NCBI RefSeq assembly: GCF_003236315.1
Contig: NZ_POTY01000048.1
Coordinates: 1 to 32,334, forward strand
Direction of reading: 5' to 3'
Length of the DNA: 32,334 nucleotides
DNA from: Micromonospora craterilacus
GTDB taxonomy: Bacteria; Actinomycetota; Actinomycetes; Mycobacteriales; Micromonosporaceae
Shown here one piece after another: positions 14,587 to 22,577 of this stretch (within the stretch, counting starts at the first letter, position 1; each line of letters begins with the position of its first letter). Under the pieces are notes generated by a model that had not been told where the DNA came from, searched no databases, and saw only the letters and a program-made list of their open reading frames with translations. The position numbers were made by a program, and so were the translations under genes.

Positions 14587-16452
14587 ATGGACCCGCGCCT
14601 GCTTCTCGACCTGGCGGTGAGCGTCGCGGCGCTCGCCGGCTGGTTCGTGGTCTACGGCCTCGTCCGGCTGTCCACCCGGCCGGCCAGTCCGACGCCCGCG
14701 CCGGCCACCATGGAACTCGGGGCCGAGCCGCCCGCCCTGGTCAGCCTGCTGGTCAACCGCTGGGCGGTCACCGAGGACGCGGCCGAGTCGACGCTGCTCG
14801 ACCTCGCCGCCCGGGGCTTCATCGAGCTACGCCAGCCGGGCAACGACCCGATGCAGACCACCCTGCACCTGCCGACGACGCCACCCGACGACGGCGGGCT
14901 GCGGCCGTACGAGCGCCGGGTGCTCGACCGGGTGCGCGGGCTCGCGGTGCACGGCGTGCTGCCGCTGACCGCGCTGACCTTCCGCGATCAGGCGCAGGCC
15001 AAGGCGTGGAACAAGCGGCTGCGGGCGCAGGTCGTCGCGGACGCCCGGGCGGCCGGGCTGTCCCGACGGCGCTTCGGCCCGGCGGTGACCACCCTGCTGG
15101 GTGCCGCCGCGTTGGTCGCCGCGGTCGGGGTCGGCCTGGCCGCCTTCCACTACGGCACCTGGCATCCGGAGGACGACAATCCTGGTCTCGGCGCGGGTTT
15201 CGTCACCTTCGCCGTGCTCAGCACCATCGCCGGGGTGTCGCCCGGCGAACGCGACACGGTCCTCGGCCGTCAGGTGGCGGCGCGATGGCTCGGTGTCCGG
15301 GACTGGCTGCGTGGGCACGAGCAGTTCGACGAGCTGCCGCCGGCCTCGGTGGCGATCTGGGACCGGTACCTGGGTTACGGTGCCGCGGTCGGTGCCACCC
15401 GCCTGGCCAGCGCCGTCCTCGACCTCGGCATGGGCGACCGGAGCCTGGTCTGGTCGTCGTTCGGCGGCACCTGGCACCGGGTGCGGGTACGCTACCCGCG
15501 GTTCTTTGCGCGCTACGGTCAGACGCTACCGAAACTGCTGCTCCGCGCGGCGATCAGCATCGTGGTCGGCGCCTTCCTGCTGAAGATCTTCGGCGGCTCC
15601 TTTGACCTCGTACCGTCCACGACCGATCAGGCATCGCGGATATTCACCTTCGTGGCCGACGGCATCGTCGTCCTGGCGTTGCTGGCGCTGGTCTCCGGCG
15701 GCTACACGGCGGTGCGCGGCGTCGCGGACCTCGTCACCGAGCGCACCATCACCGGCGAGGTGCTGTGGGTGGAGGTGTGGCGCTCGACCTCGCAGGGGGA
15801 GAACCAGCCGGCCCGGCCCTGGCTGCACTACCTGGCGGTGGACGACGGCACCGGGGACCGCACCACCGCCTGGGGCCTGCCCAGCCAGTGGGCCGGCGGC
15901 TGCCACGACGGGGACACCGTGACGGTCCGGGTGCGGCCCTGGAGCCGTCGGGTGGTCAGCATGTCGGTTGTCGGGCACGGCCGCTCGCGACGGTTGGTCG
16001 AGCCGGCCCTGGCCGGCGGAACCGATGACCTGCCGATGACGGGACGCGGCGGGCAGGCCGGGTCGGTCGAGCCGGCGGCGCTGTTCACCGTGGCCGAGGT
16101 CGGGCAGGCACTGGGCCTGCCGGTGCGGGCCCCCGAACGACTCGATCTGCCGGGTCCGCTGGCCGGTGCCCAGTTCCGCGCGGTCGGCGACGGCCGGCCC
16201 GTGCTGAACGTCCAGGCGGTGGGCGGGACGGCGGGACGGTGGCTCTGGCGGCTCAACTCCCAGGGGCAGCCGCTGCCCGGCATCGGCGACGGGGCGTACG
16301 CGGCCGGCGAGCGAGCCGTGCTGCGGGTCGGCGACAGTATCATGCTGGTGACGGTCCTCGGTGACGCGCGTGGTCGGGCCGCCTACCTGCCGTGGCTGCT
16401 GGCCCAGGCCGCCGCTCGGGCGTCGGCCGGGCACGAAGGGGCGACCACCTGA
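14587..16452 (+). CDS. DUF2207-like multi-pass membrane protein, LemA partner
   Basis: A 621-residue integral membrane protein. Predicted helices are at about 5-28, 163-188, 200-218, 318-338 and 355-380. The segment after the first helix (about 45-155) has the winged-helix-like pattern of DUF2207 C-terminal parts, with LVNRWAVTEDAAESTLLDLAARGFIEL. The long extracellular domain that begins many DUF2207 proteins is missing, so this is a shortened form. The C-terminal 240 residues are soluble and unrecognised. ATG 14587 has only a weak ribosome site, which fits translational coupling to lemA. The family call rests on motif resemblance and neighbourhood. Confidence 0.7.
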   Translation: MDPRLLLDLAVSVAALAGWFVVYGLVRLSTRPASPTPAPATMELGAEPPALVSLLVNRWAVTEDAAESTLLDLAARGFIELRQPGNDPMQTTLHLPTTPPDDGGLRPYERRVLDRVRGLAVHGVLPLTALTFRDQAQAKAWNKRLRAQVVADARAAGLSRRRFGPAVTTLLGAAALVAAVGVGLAAFHYGTWHPEDDNPGLGAGFVTFAVLSTIAGVSPGERDTVLGRQVAARWLGVRDWLRGHEQFDELPPASVAIWDRYLGYGAAVGATRLASAVLDLGMGDRSLVWSSFGGTWHRVRVRYPRFFARYGQTLPKLLLRAAISIVVGAFLLKIFGGSFDLVPSTTDQASRIFTFVADGIVVLALLALVSGGYTAVRGVADLVTERTITGEVLWVEVWRSTSQGENQPARPWLHYLAVDDGTGDRTTAWGLPSQWAGGCHDGDTVTVRVRPWSRRVVSMSVVGHGRSRRLVEPALAGGTDDLPMTGRGGQAGSVEPAALFTVAEVGQALGLPVRAPERLDLPGPLAGAQFRAVGDGRPVLNVQAVGGTAGRWLWRLNSQGQPLPGIGDGAYAAGERAVLRVGDSIMLVTVLGDARGRAAYLPWLLAQAAARASAGHEGATT

Positions 16453-16564
16453 TCGGGGCGGCCGACCCAGCCGCCCGGTGACCCTGATCCGCCGCGCCCA
16501 CGTTTCGCCAGTTTGTCCCGGGGTAGCCATCGCCGACCGGAGACGGCACCGACGGGAGGCGACC

Positions 16565-16795
16565 GTGGGCTTCAGAACGCGGCAGGGGGAGCAGCCGATC
16601 GATCCGGAACACGCCGAGGACGATGCCGGCCAGGCCCGCCTGGTCCAGGTCGAGGCGGACACCGAGGTCCCGACGGAGACCGGCGTACGGCCGGATCTGG
16701 TCACCGAGGACGACGGGTCGGGCGTGGCTGGTGGGGCGTCGGGCAGCAGCGGAGGAGGCTCCAGCATGCCCGGACACCCCGACGCGTCCCGCTGA
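16565..16795 (+). CDS. Small acidic hypothetical protein
   Basis: A 76-residue protein, MGFRTRQGEQPIDPEHAEDD at the start, rich in Asp, Glu and Gly and with a Gly/Ser-rich stretch near the end. I accept it because GGGAGG lies 5 nt before the GTG, an excellent ribosome site, and the frame fills the space between its neighbours. An upstream extension in the same frame overlaps the preceding gene and is rejected. No domain, signal peptide or membrane segment is visible, and it is probably disordered. Function unknown. Confidence 0.55.
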   Translation: MGFRTRQGEQPIDPEHAEDDAGQARLVQVEADTEVPTETGVRPDLVTEDDGSGVAGGASGSSGGGSSMPGHPDASR

Positions 16796-16884
16796 CCGCC
16801 GCCAGACCCGGCGCGCCGTCGCTCCTCGCAAACTGACCCGTGCGGAGGCGGGAACGCTGAGACCTCCGTCCGCGTCCGATCGGC

Positions 16885-17775
16885 ATGAGTATTCGTCGAA
16901 GCGGGCGGCTGGCGGTCGTTCCGTTGCTGTTGCTGGCCTCCACCGCCTGCGCACAGCAGAGTGGTGCCATCGGTGCGGGGGGAGACTCCGGTTCGCCGGA
17001 GGTGTCGTACTCCGCGGAGACCGTGGTGTTCCGGATGGACTACACCGGCGGGTTCACGACGCCAGCGATGCTGGCCACCCGCCTTCCCACCATCAGTGTC
17101 TACGGCGACGGGCGGGTATTCACCCAGGGGCCCGTCACCCTGATCTATCCCGGCCCGGCGCTGCCCAACCTCCAGGTCGGCACGGTCAGTGCCGCCGCGG
17201 TGGAGAACCTGATCTCGCTGGCCCGGGCGGCCGGCGTGGGCAGCACGATCGACCTCGGCACACCGCCGGTGGCCGACGTGCCGTCGACCCGGTTCACCGT
17301 GCTCGGCCAGCAGGGGGTCGAACAGATGGAGGTCAACGCCCTCGCCGAGGCGGGCGGCGCCGAGTCTGGCCTGACCGCCGAGCAGCGGGCGGCCCGGGAC
17401 AAGCTGCGGGCGTTCGCGGAGTCGTTGACCAGTACGTCGGGCCCGCTCGCCGGAGCGGTGGATTCGGGCACCCAGGCGTACACGCCGACCTCCGTCGCGG
17501 CGGTGGCCGAGTCGTGGGTCGCCGGCGGCGAGGCCGGCGAGCAGCCCGAGATGGCCTGGCCGGGGCCGGAGCTGCCGGGCGGCAGCGAACTCGGCAAGGA
17601 TCTCGGGCTGGGCTGCGTGACGGTCACCGGCGACGCGCTGCCGAAGCTGCTCGCGGCCGCCGCGAACGCCAGCGCGGCGACCCCGTGGACCTCGGGGGGC
17701 AAGCGCTGGACGGTCACCCTGCGGCCGCTGCTGCCCGACGAGACGGACTGCAGCGACCTCGCGAACAACCGCTGA
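16885..17775 (+). CDS. Putative secreted lipoprotein of unknown function
   Basis: A 296-residue protein with a positively charged N-terminus (SIRRSGR), a short hydrophobic core and a lipobox-like LASTAC with Cys 22. The -3 residue is Ser rather than the usual Leu/Val/Ile, so lipidation is likely but not certain. The mature protein has a beta-rich start (VVFRMDYTGGF...TISVYGDGRVF) and a Cys pair toward the end (GLGCVTVTG, DETDCSD). This pattern is common in actinobacterial lipoproteins without known activity. It starts at ATG 16885, with no strong ribosome site. I do not assign a function. Confidence 0.75.
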   Translation: MSIRRSGRLAVVPLLLLASTACAQQSGAIGAGGDSGSPEVSYSAETVVFRMDYTGGFTTPAMLATRLPTISVYGDGRVFTQGPVTLIYPGPALPNLQVGTVSAAAVENLISLARAAGVGSTIDLGTPPVADVPSTRFTVLGQQGVEQMEVNALAEAGGAESGLTAEQRAARDKLRAFAESLTSTSGPLAGAVDSGTQAYTPTSVAAVAESWVAGGEAGEQPEMAWPGPELPGGSELGKDLGLGCVTVTGDALPKLLAAAANASAATPWTSGGKRWTVTLRPLLPDETDCSDLANNR

Positions 17776-17786
17776 TCCCGACTCGC

Positions 17787-17811
17787 GCGGCCGGGTCACC
17801 GACCCGGCCGC
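17787..17811 (+). terminator. Candidate hairpin terminator of the lipoprotein gene
   Basis: An 11-bp perfect stem (17787-17797 and 17801-17811) with a 3-nt loop lies 11 nt after the stop. No U-tract follows, which is common in high-GC actinomycetes. Confidence 0.45.
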
Positions 17812-17845
17812 ACCGGGAGGACGCGGGAGCCCACCCGGACCTATC

Positions 17846-18847
17846 GTGGTCCGGGTGCCGCGCTTGGTCTTCTCCGGCCTGGATGTGGGCCGGATCCGCT
17901 TCGCCATCATGCCCTTCCAGGAAGTGCTGAAGGCCGCACGCGGCCTGGGGCTACGTCATCCGCCGCCGGGGCTGGCCGGGTGGCGGCACAGCGTGCGACC
18001 GCTGCTTCCGGCCGCCGCGCGACCGGTGCTGGCGCTCTGCGGCGCGCATCCTCGACACCTGCCGGACTTCCTGACGCCGCAGCCACCGGCGCGGCCGTGG
18101 TCCTTCGAGGACGAACTCTCCGCCGCGCTCGACGACCCGGCCGCGCCGGTCATGGCGGACACGGTCGCCTTCGCCGACGTGCTGCGCAGCACCGTGCCAG
18201 TCGTCGACGACCTGATCCAGCACCCCGATGAGGGGCGGCGGATCCTCGAGCGGTCGTTCGTGGCGCTGCACCGCGCCGTGCTCGCGGCCGACTGGCCCAG
18301 GATGCAGGCACAGTTGGCAGCCGATGTCTCGTACCGGGCGCGGCTGGCCGCCCGGCACGGCGTCGCGGCCATGCTCGACACGCTGTGCCCGCAGTTCGTG
18401 CGATGGCGGTACCCGTACCTGGAGTTCGCCGGACCGCCGGCGGCGGATCACGCGCTGGACGGACGGGGCCTGGTGCTGGTGCCGAGCATGTTTCTCACCG
18501 ACGGCGTGCACCGACAACTCAATGATCGGCAGCAGCCGATGCTGTTCTATCCGGCGCGCACCGCGGCGGAGTTCTGGCGCGACGGCGCGCGCTTCGCCGG
18601 GCCGGACGGCCGGCTGGCGGGACCGCTCGGCGTGCATCGTGCGGTGTTGCTGCGGACCCTGGCGGCTCGACCCGGCCTCGGCACCGGGGAGGTCGCCGCG
18701 GCGCTGGGCGTCGCGCCGTCGACGGCATCGGCGCACGTGGCGAGGCTGCGTCGGGACGGTCTGGTGATGACGGTGCGGTCGGCCCGCAATGCTCGGCACG
18801 AGCTGACGCCGCTGGGCTGGCAACTGCTTGACGCCAACATCGCGTAG
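17846..18847 (+). CDS. ArsR-like winged-helix transcriptional regulator (DUF5937-type)
   Basis: A 333-residue cytoplasmic protein. The N-terminal 240 residues, beginning PRLVFSGLDVGRIRFAIMPF, resemble the DUF5937 region found in large actinobacterial ArsR-type regulators. The C-terminal part carries a winged helix: LGTGEVAAALGVAPSTASAH is the recognition region, followed by the wing RDGLVMTVRSARNARHELT. It lacks the ArsR metal-binding ELCVCD motif, so metal sensing is unlikely. The start is GTG 17846; a GTG at 17855 is also possible. It runs convergently into the RidA gene with only 4 bases between stop codons. The target genes are unknown. Confidence 0.78.
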   Translation: MVRVPRLVFSGLDVGRIRFAIMPFQEVLKAARGLGLRHPPPGLAGWRHSVRPLLPAAARPVLALCGAHPRHLPDFLTPQPPARPWSFEDELSAALDDPAAPVMADTVAFADVLRSTVPVVDDLIQHPDEGRRILERSFVALHRAVLAADWPRMQAQLAADVSYRARLAARHGVAAMLDTLCPQFVRWRYPYLEFAGPPAADHALDGRGLVLVPSMFLTDGVHRQLNDRQQPMLFYPARTAAEFWRDGARFAGPDGRLAGPLGVHRAVLLRTLAARPGLGTGEVAAALGVAPSTASAHVARLRRDGLVMTVRSARNARHELTPLGWQLLDANIA

Positions 18848-18851
18848 ATCC

Positions 18852-19244
18852 TCAGTCTACCGCGATCGCCTCGATCTCCAGCAGCCATTCCTCGGTGTAG
18901 ATGTCGGTGATGACGATGGTCAGCGCGGGAATGTGATCGCCGAGGATCTCCTGGCGGATGCGGCCGTTGGCCTCCCGGTGGCTGCGGTCGGAGAGGTAGA
19001 CCGTGACCTTGGCGAGGTTCCGGACGCCCATGCCCGCCTCGGCCAGGACCGCGAGCAGGTTCCGCCACGTCAGGCGGCACTGGGAGTCGAAATCCGGTGG
19101 GACCACACCCTGCTCCGCCCACGGCACCTGGCCGCTCACGAACACCGTTCGACGGGCGCCGGAGACGAGGGTGCCGTGGGTATACGTACCACCACCGTCC
19201 GGCAGGATCGGCGGGTCGAGCGGCTGGATCTGCGAGGTCTGCAT
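18852..19244 (-). CDS. RidA/YjgF-family protein without the catalytic arginine
   Basis: A 130-residue Rid-fold protein. Hallmarks are VFVSGQVPWAEQG, RNLLAVLAEAGMGVRNLAKVTVYLSD and the C-terminal LEIEAIAV. In true RidA the imine-deaminase arginine sits in a PAR motif; here the segment reads IPALTIV, with Leu 108 at that position, and the VEV glutamate is also changed. This places it with Rid subfamilies that lack the arginine, so 2-iminobutanoate deaminase activity should not be assumed. It starts at ATG 19244, with a weak ribosome site. It is convergent with the winged-helix regulator and divergent from the GH43 operon. Confidence 0.85.
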   Translation of the reverse strand: MQTSQIQPLDPPILPDGGGTYTHGTLVSGARRTVFVSGQVPWAEQGVVPPDFDSQCRLTWRNLLAVLAEAGMGVRNLAKVTVYLSDRSHREANGRIRQEILGDHIPALTIVITDIYTEEWLLEIEAIAVD

Positions 19245-19418
19245 GGCGCGGAAGGTAGCCGTACCGGCTAACCGGATCCGAACGTTTCGCCGGAACGCCG
19301 AATCGTCGCCGGCGCCTGACGCAACCGACCGTTGCCGTCGGGGCCTCTGGATTGAGAGCGTTCACAACGCCGGACGAAACGATTTAGCGGATGTTTCGGG
19401 CATATTTCATCGAGGGTC

Positions 19419-19448
19419 TTGACGGGCGTGTGTTAACGCTAACAACAT
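19419..19448 (+). promoter_or_regulatory. Promoter of the GH43 operon
   Basis: TTGACG (19419-19424) is a strong -35. CAACAT (19443-19448), 18 nt downstream, is the best-placed -10 hexamer, with TAACAA (19440-19445) as an alternative. The expected transcription start leaves a short leader of about 25-30 nt before ATG 19483. Confidence 0.5.
19431..19444. promoter_or_regulatory. LacI-family operator TGTTAACGCTAACA
   Basis: The dyad TGTTA-N4-TAACA matches the type of operator bound by actinobacterial LacI-family regulators of pentose and hemicellulose genes (GTTAGCGCTAAC-like). It lies between the -35 and -10, the classical position for repression. No LacI regulator is encoded in the window. Confidence 0.7.
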
Positions 19449-19482
19449 GGGGCTCCGGTAACACTCGCGTTTGGAGCCCACC

Positions 19483-22400
19483 ATGCAAGTGTCCGTGCCC
19501 CGGTCCGCCTCCGATCCCCGCCCCGCGTCCAGAGTGCTCAGTGTCGGCCATGTGTTCGTGGCCGTTGCCGCCGCGCTGAAGCGCCTCGGCACCGCGGTCA
19601 CCCCCAACCCGCCCGGCCGGCTGCGCCGGATCTCGCTCGCCACGGTCGGTGCGCTCCTCTGCACCGGCCTCGTCGTCCCCGGTGGGGTGGCACAGGCCGC
19701 CGACGGGTGGTCGCCACGGTCGGCGTACACGTCGACCGACCGGGGTGACGGCACGTACACCGTGCCGCTCCTTCGCTCCGACGTGCCGGACATCAGCGTC
19801 GAGCGGGTACCGGCCGCCGAGAACGACGAGGGCCGGGACGTCTACTACATGATCAGCACGACGATGCACCTGAGCCCGGGTGCGCCGATCATGAAGTCGT
19901 ACGACCTCGTGAACTGGGAGATCGTCAACTACGTGTTCGACCGGGCGAGCATCGGAGACTCGTTCTCGCTGCGCAACGGACAGAACTCCTACGGCCAGGG
20001 CCAGTGGGCGTCGTCGCTGCGTTACCACGACGGCATGTACTACGTCGCCTTCAACACCAACAACCTCTCCGGCGCGTACATCTACCGGACCGACGACATC
20101 GAGAACGGCGCGTGGCAACGTACCGCCCTCGGTCGCGGTCTGCACGATCCGTCGCTCTTCTTCGACCTCGACGGCACGCCGTACATCTTCTACGGCAACG
20201 GGAACATCAGCGCGGTGCGGCTCAACGCCGACCTGACCGCCATCGTGCAGGACTACCCGAACGTCTTCACCGCGAACAACTACGCCGGCCAGCCGTTCAT
20301 CGGCGGCCTGTTCGAGGGCGCCCAGTTCTACTACATCGACGGCTGGTACTACGCGGTCATCATCACCTGGCCGTCGGGGCAGGGGCGGCAGGTCGTCATG
20401 CTCCGCTCGCCGGAACTGCTCGGCCGCTACACCTCGGCGGGCGGCGTGAACACCTACGAGGCGCGCGGAGTGCTCAACTCCAACGGCTTCGCGCAGGGCA
20501 GCCTGGTGCCGATCTCGGGTGCGGACGGCGAGACCGACTGGTACGGCATGTTCTTCCGGGACACCTTCCCGATCGGGCGCATCCCGGCGCTCATCCCCGC
20601 CACCTGGCAGGACGGGTGGCCGACCTTCGGCAACAACGGGGTCGTGCCGGTGGACGGCGGGTTCGACAAGCCGATCCGGCTCACCCCGGCCGAGGATCTG
20701 TTCGAACGGCAGAAGGGCATCGTCACCTCGGACGACTTCGCCAACGACGCGCCGCACAAGGCCTACCAGGACGAGCAGTGGACGATCCCGGCGCCGCCCG
20801 ACATCGACGAGTCGCTCATCGGCGTCGAACTGCTGGCCAACCCCGGATTCGAGGCCGGCGCGGTCGCGCCTTGGGCTGCGCAGTTCGGTGCGACGCTCGC
20901 GCTGGACTCGACCGACCCGGCCTCCGGATCGGCGGCGCTGAAGGTGAGCGACCGCACGCTCAACGGCTCCGGACCGAACCAGTTCCTGAACGGGAAGATG
21001 CAGCACGCCGTCACCTACACCGTGTCGGCGAAGATCAAGTACACCTCCGGGCCGAGCAGCGTGCGGTTCAACCTCGCCGCGGACTGGGGCTCGGGCGTGC
21101 AGGTGATGACGTTCGGCAACGTGCCGGTCGGGCAGTGGACGACCGTCACGGGGCAGTACACGGTGCCGGCGACGGCGAACCTGAACAACTTCAAGTTCGC
21201 CGTGGAGACGCCGTGGGCCAACCCGCAGCCCCCCTCGTCCAGCGTGGAGTACCTGATCGACGACGTCTCGATCGTCGGGCAGCCCTCCACCATCGAGTAC
21301 CCGACCGAGGCGGAGATCGCCCCCAACGGGTCGCGGCTGGACATGGCGTGGGAGTGGAACCATGCCCCGGACAACCGGTACTGGTCGCTCACCGACCGCG
21401 ACGGGTGGCTGCGGTTGACGACCGGCAAGGTGGTGACCGGCAACTACGTCTACACGAAGCTGGCCAACCGGGCCGAGCTGGCCTGGTTCGAGGAAGCCCG
21501 CAACACGCTGTCGCAGCGTACGTTCGGGCCGCGGCAGTCGGTCGAGACCAGGATCGACATCTCCGGCATGCGCAACGGCGACGTCGCCGGCCTGGCCGCG
21601 TACAACCGCGGCTTCTCGTACGCAGCCATCAAGCGCTCCGGCGGCGCGAACACCCTGGGCGTGGTCAACCGGGGGCAGCCGTTCGCGGTCGACCTCAACC
21701 AGTCGACGCTGGAGAACTTCCTGCCCGGCACGACGGTGTCGTTGGGGACCGCGACCGAGGTCTACCTGAAGGCGGATCTCGACTTCGCCTCGCCGGTCGG
21801 CCAGTTGTGGACGACGTTCCACTACAGCCTCGACGGGCTGACCTGGACCCAGTTGGGCAACCGCGTCGGCCCGCAGACCCTGGACGGCAGCCTCGCGCAC
21901 TTCATGGGGCACCGGGTCGGCCTGTTCAACTACGCCACGCAGCAGACCGGCGGCCATGTCGACTTCGACTACTACCTGCTCAGCGACACCCTGACCGGAC
22001 AGGGCCGGCCGCTGGACACGAGCGACCTCGACGCGGCCATCGGGTACGCGGGCACGCTCGACGAAGCCGACTACCCGGCCGACGCGTGGGCTGCGATGCG
22101 GACCGCGCTCACCGCCGCTACGGCGGCGCGGGCCGGTGAGTTCGGCACCCAGAACCAGATCGACGCGCCGGAGCGGGCACTCAGCTACCAGCTGGCCCGA
22201 CTCGGTGTGCTCCGGGCCGACGCGCCCGAGTTGCCCGTCACGGTGAGCGTGCAGGCCCGATGCCTGGCCGGCAAGGCGTACGTGGCGGTGCAGGCGCGTA
22301 ACGACCATGACGCGCCGGTGGACATCGCCCTGGCGACCGCGTACGGCGAGCGGTCGGTGGCGAACGTCGCGCCGGGCGGCAACGCGTACCAGTCGTTCGC

Positions 22401-22533
22401 CACCCGGGCGGCCTCGGTGCCGGCGGGTTCGGCGACGGTCCGGGCCACCGGGTCCATCAACGGTGCGGACGTCACGAGCGTCTTCACCGCCGAACACCCC
22501 GCCATCGACTGCGGGCCGCGGCAAGTCCAGTAG
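19483..22533 (+). CDS. Secreted GH43 (subfamily 12-like) glycosidase with internal CBM, FIVAR and shared C-terminal module
   Basis: A 1016-residue exported enzyme, expected to be a beta-xylosidase or alpha-L-arabinofuranosidase acting on arabinoxylan. After a long signal region (about 1-72) comes a five-bladed GH43 domain with D103 (PDISV, general base), D222 (HDPSLF) and E278 (LFEGAQ, general acid). A CBM4/9/22-like sandwich (about 450-600, LLANPGFEAGAVAPW to LIDDVSIVGQ) sits before the GH43 C-terminal sandwich (about 615-840). A FIVAR-like helical segment (about 850-905) and a 90-residue C-terminal module shared with the next gene follow. I choose ATG 19483 (GGAG 6 nt upstream) over a TTG at 19471. 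First gene of a three-gene operon under a LacI-type operator. The subfamily is recognised by pattern, not by search. Confidence 0.88.
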   Translation: MQVSVPRSASDPRPASRVLSVGHVFVAVAAALKRLGTAVTPNPPGRLRRISLATVGALLCTGLVVPGGVAQAADGWSPRSAYTSTDRGDGTYTVPLLRSDVPDISVERVPAAENDEGRDVYYMISTTMHLSPGAPIMKSYDLVNWEIVNYVFDRASIGDSFSLRNGQNSYGQGQWASSLRYHDGMYYVAFNTNNLSGAYIYRTDDIENGAWQRTALGRGLHDPSLFFDLDGTPYIFYGNGNISAVRLNADLTAIVQDYPNVFTANNYAGQPFIGGLFEGAQFYYIDGWYYAVIITWPSGQGRQVVMLRSPELLGRYTSAGGVNTYEARGVLNSNGFAQGSLVPISGADGETDWYGMFFRDTFPIGRIPALIPATWQDGWPTFGNNGVVPVDGGFDKPIRLTPAEDLFERQKGIVTSDDFANDAPHKAYQDEQWTIPAPPDIDESLIGVELLANPGFEAGAVAPWAAQFGATLALDSTDPASGSAALKVSDRTLNGSGPNQFLNGKMQHAVTYTVSAKIKYTSGPSSVRFNLAADWGSGVQVMTFGNVPVGQWTTVTGQYTVPATANLNNFKFAVETPWANPQPPSSSVEYLIDDVSIVGQPSTIEYPTEAEIAPNGSRLDMAWEWNHAPDNRYWSLTDRDGWLRLTTGKVVTGNYVYTKLANRAELAWFEEARNTLSQRTFGPRQSVETRIDISGMRNGDVAGLAAYNRGFSYAAIKRSGGANTLGVVNRGQPFAVDLNQSTLENFLPGTTVSLGTATEVYLKADLDFASPVGQLWTTFHYSLDGLTWTQLGNRVGPQTLDGSLAHFMGHRVGLFNYATQQTGGHVDFDYYLLSDTLTGQGRPLDTSDLDAAIGYAGTLDEADYPADAWAAMRTALTAATAARAGEFGTQNQIDAPERALSYQLARLGVLRADAPELPVTVSVQARCLAGKAYVAVQARNDHDAPVDIALATAYGERSVANVAPGGNAYQSFATRAASVPAGSATVRATGSINGADVTSVFTAEHPAIDCGPRQVQ

Positions 22534-22564
22534 TCCCACGAAACCCCCGGATCCACCACCGATC

Positions 22565-22571
22565 AAGGAGG
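22565..22571 (+). promoter_or_regulatory. Ribosome binding site that decides the start of the second GH43 gene
   Basis: AAGGAGG abuts an ATG at 22572, which would leave no spacing. The in-frame GTG at 22578 lies 6 nt away, the ideal distance, so the GTG is taken as the start. Confidence 0.75.
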
Positions 22572-22577
22572 ATGTCA

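Noticed and set aside
18848..18851. Terminator between the convergent regulator and RidA genes
   Set aside because: Only 4 bases separate the stops and I found no convincing hairpin there.
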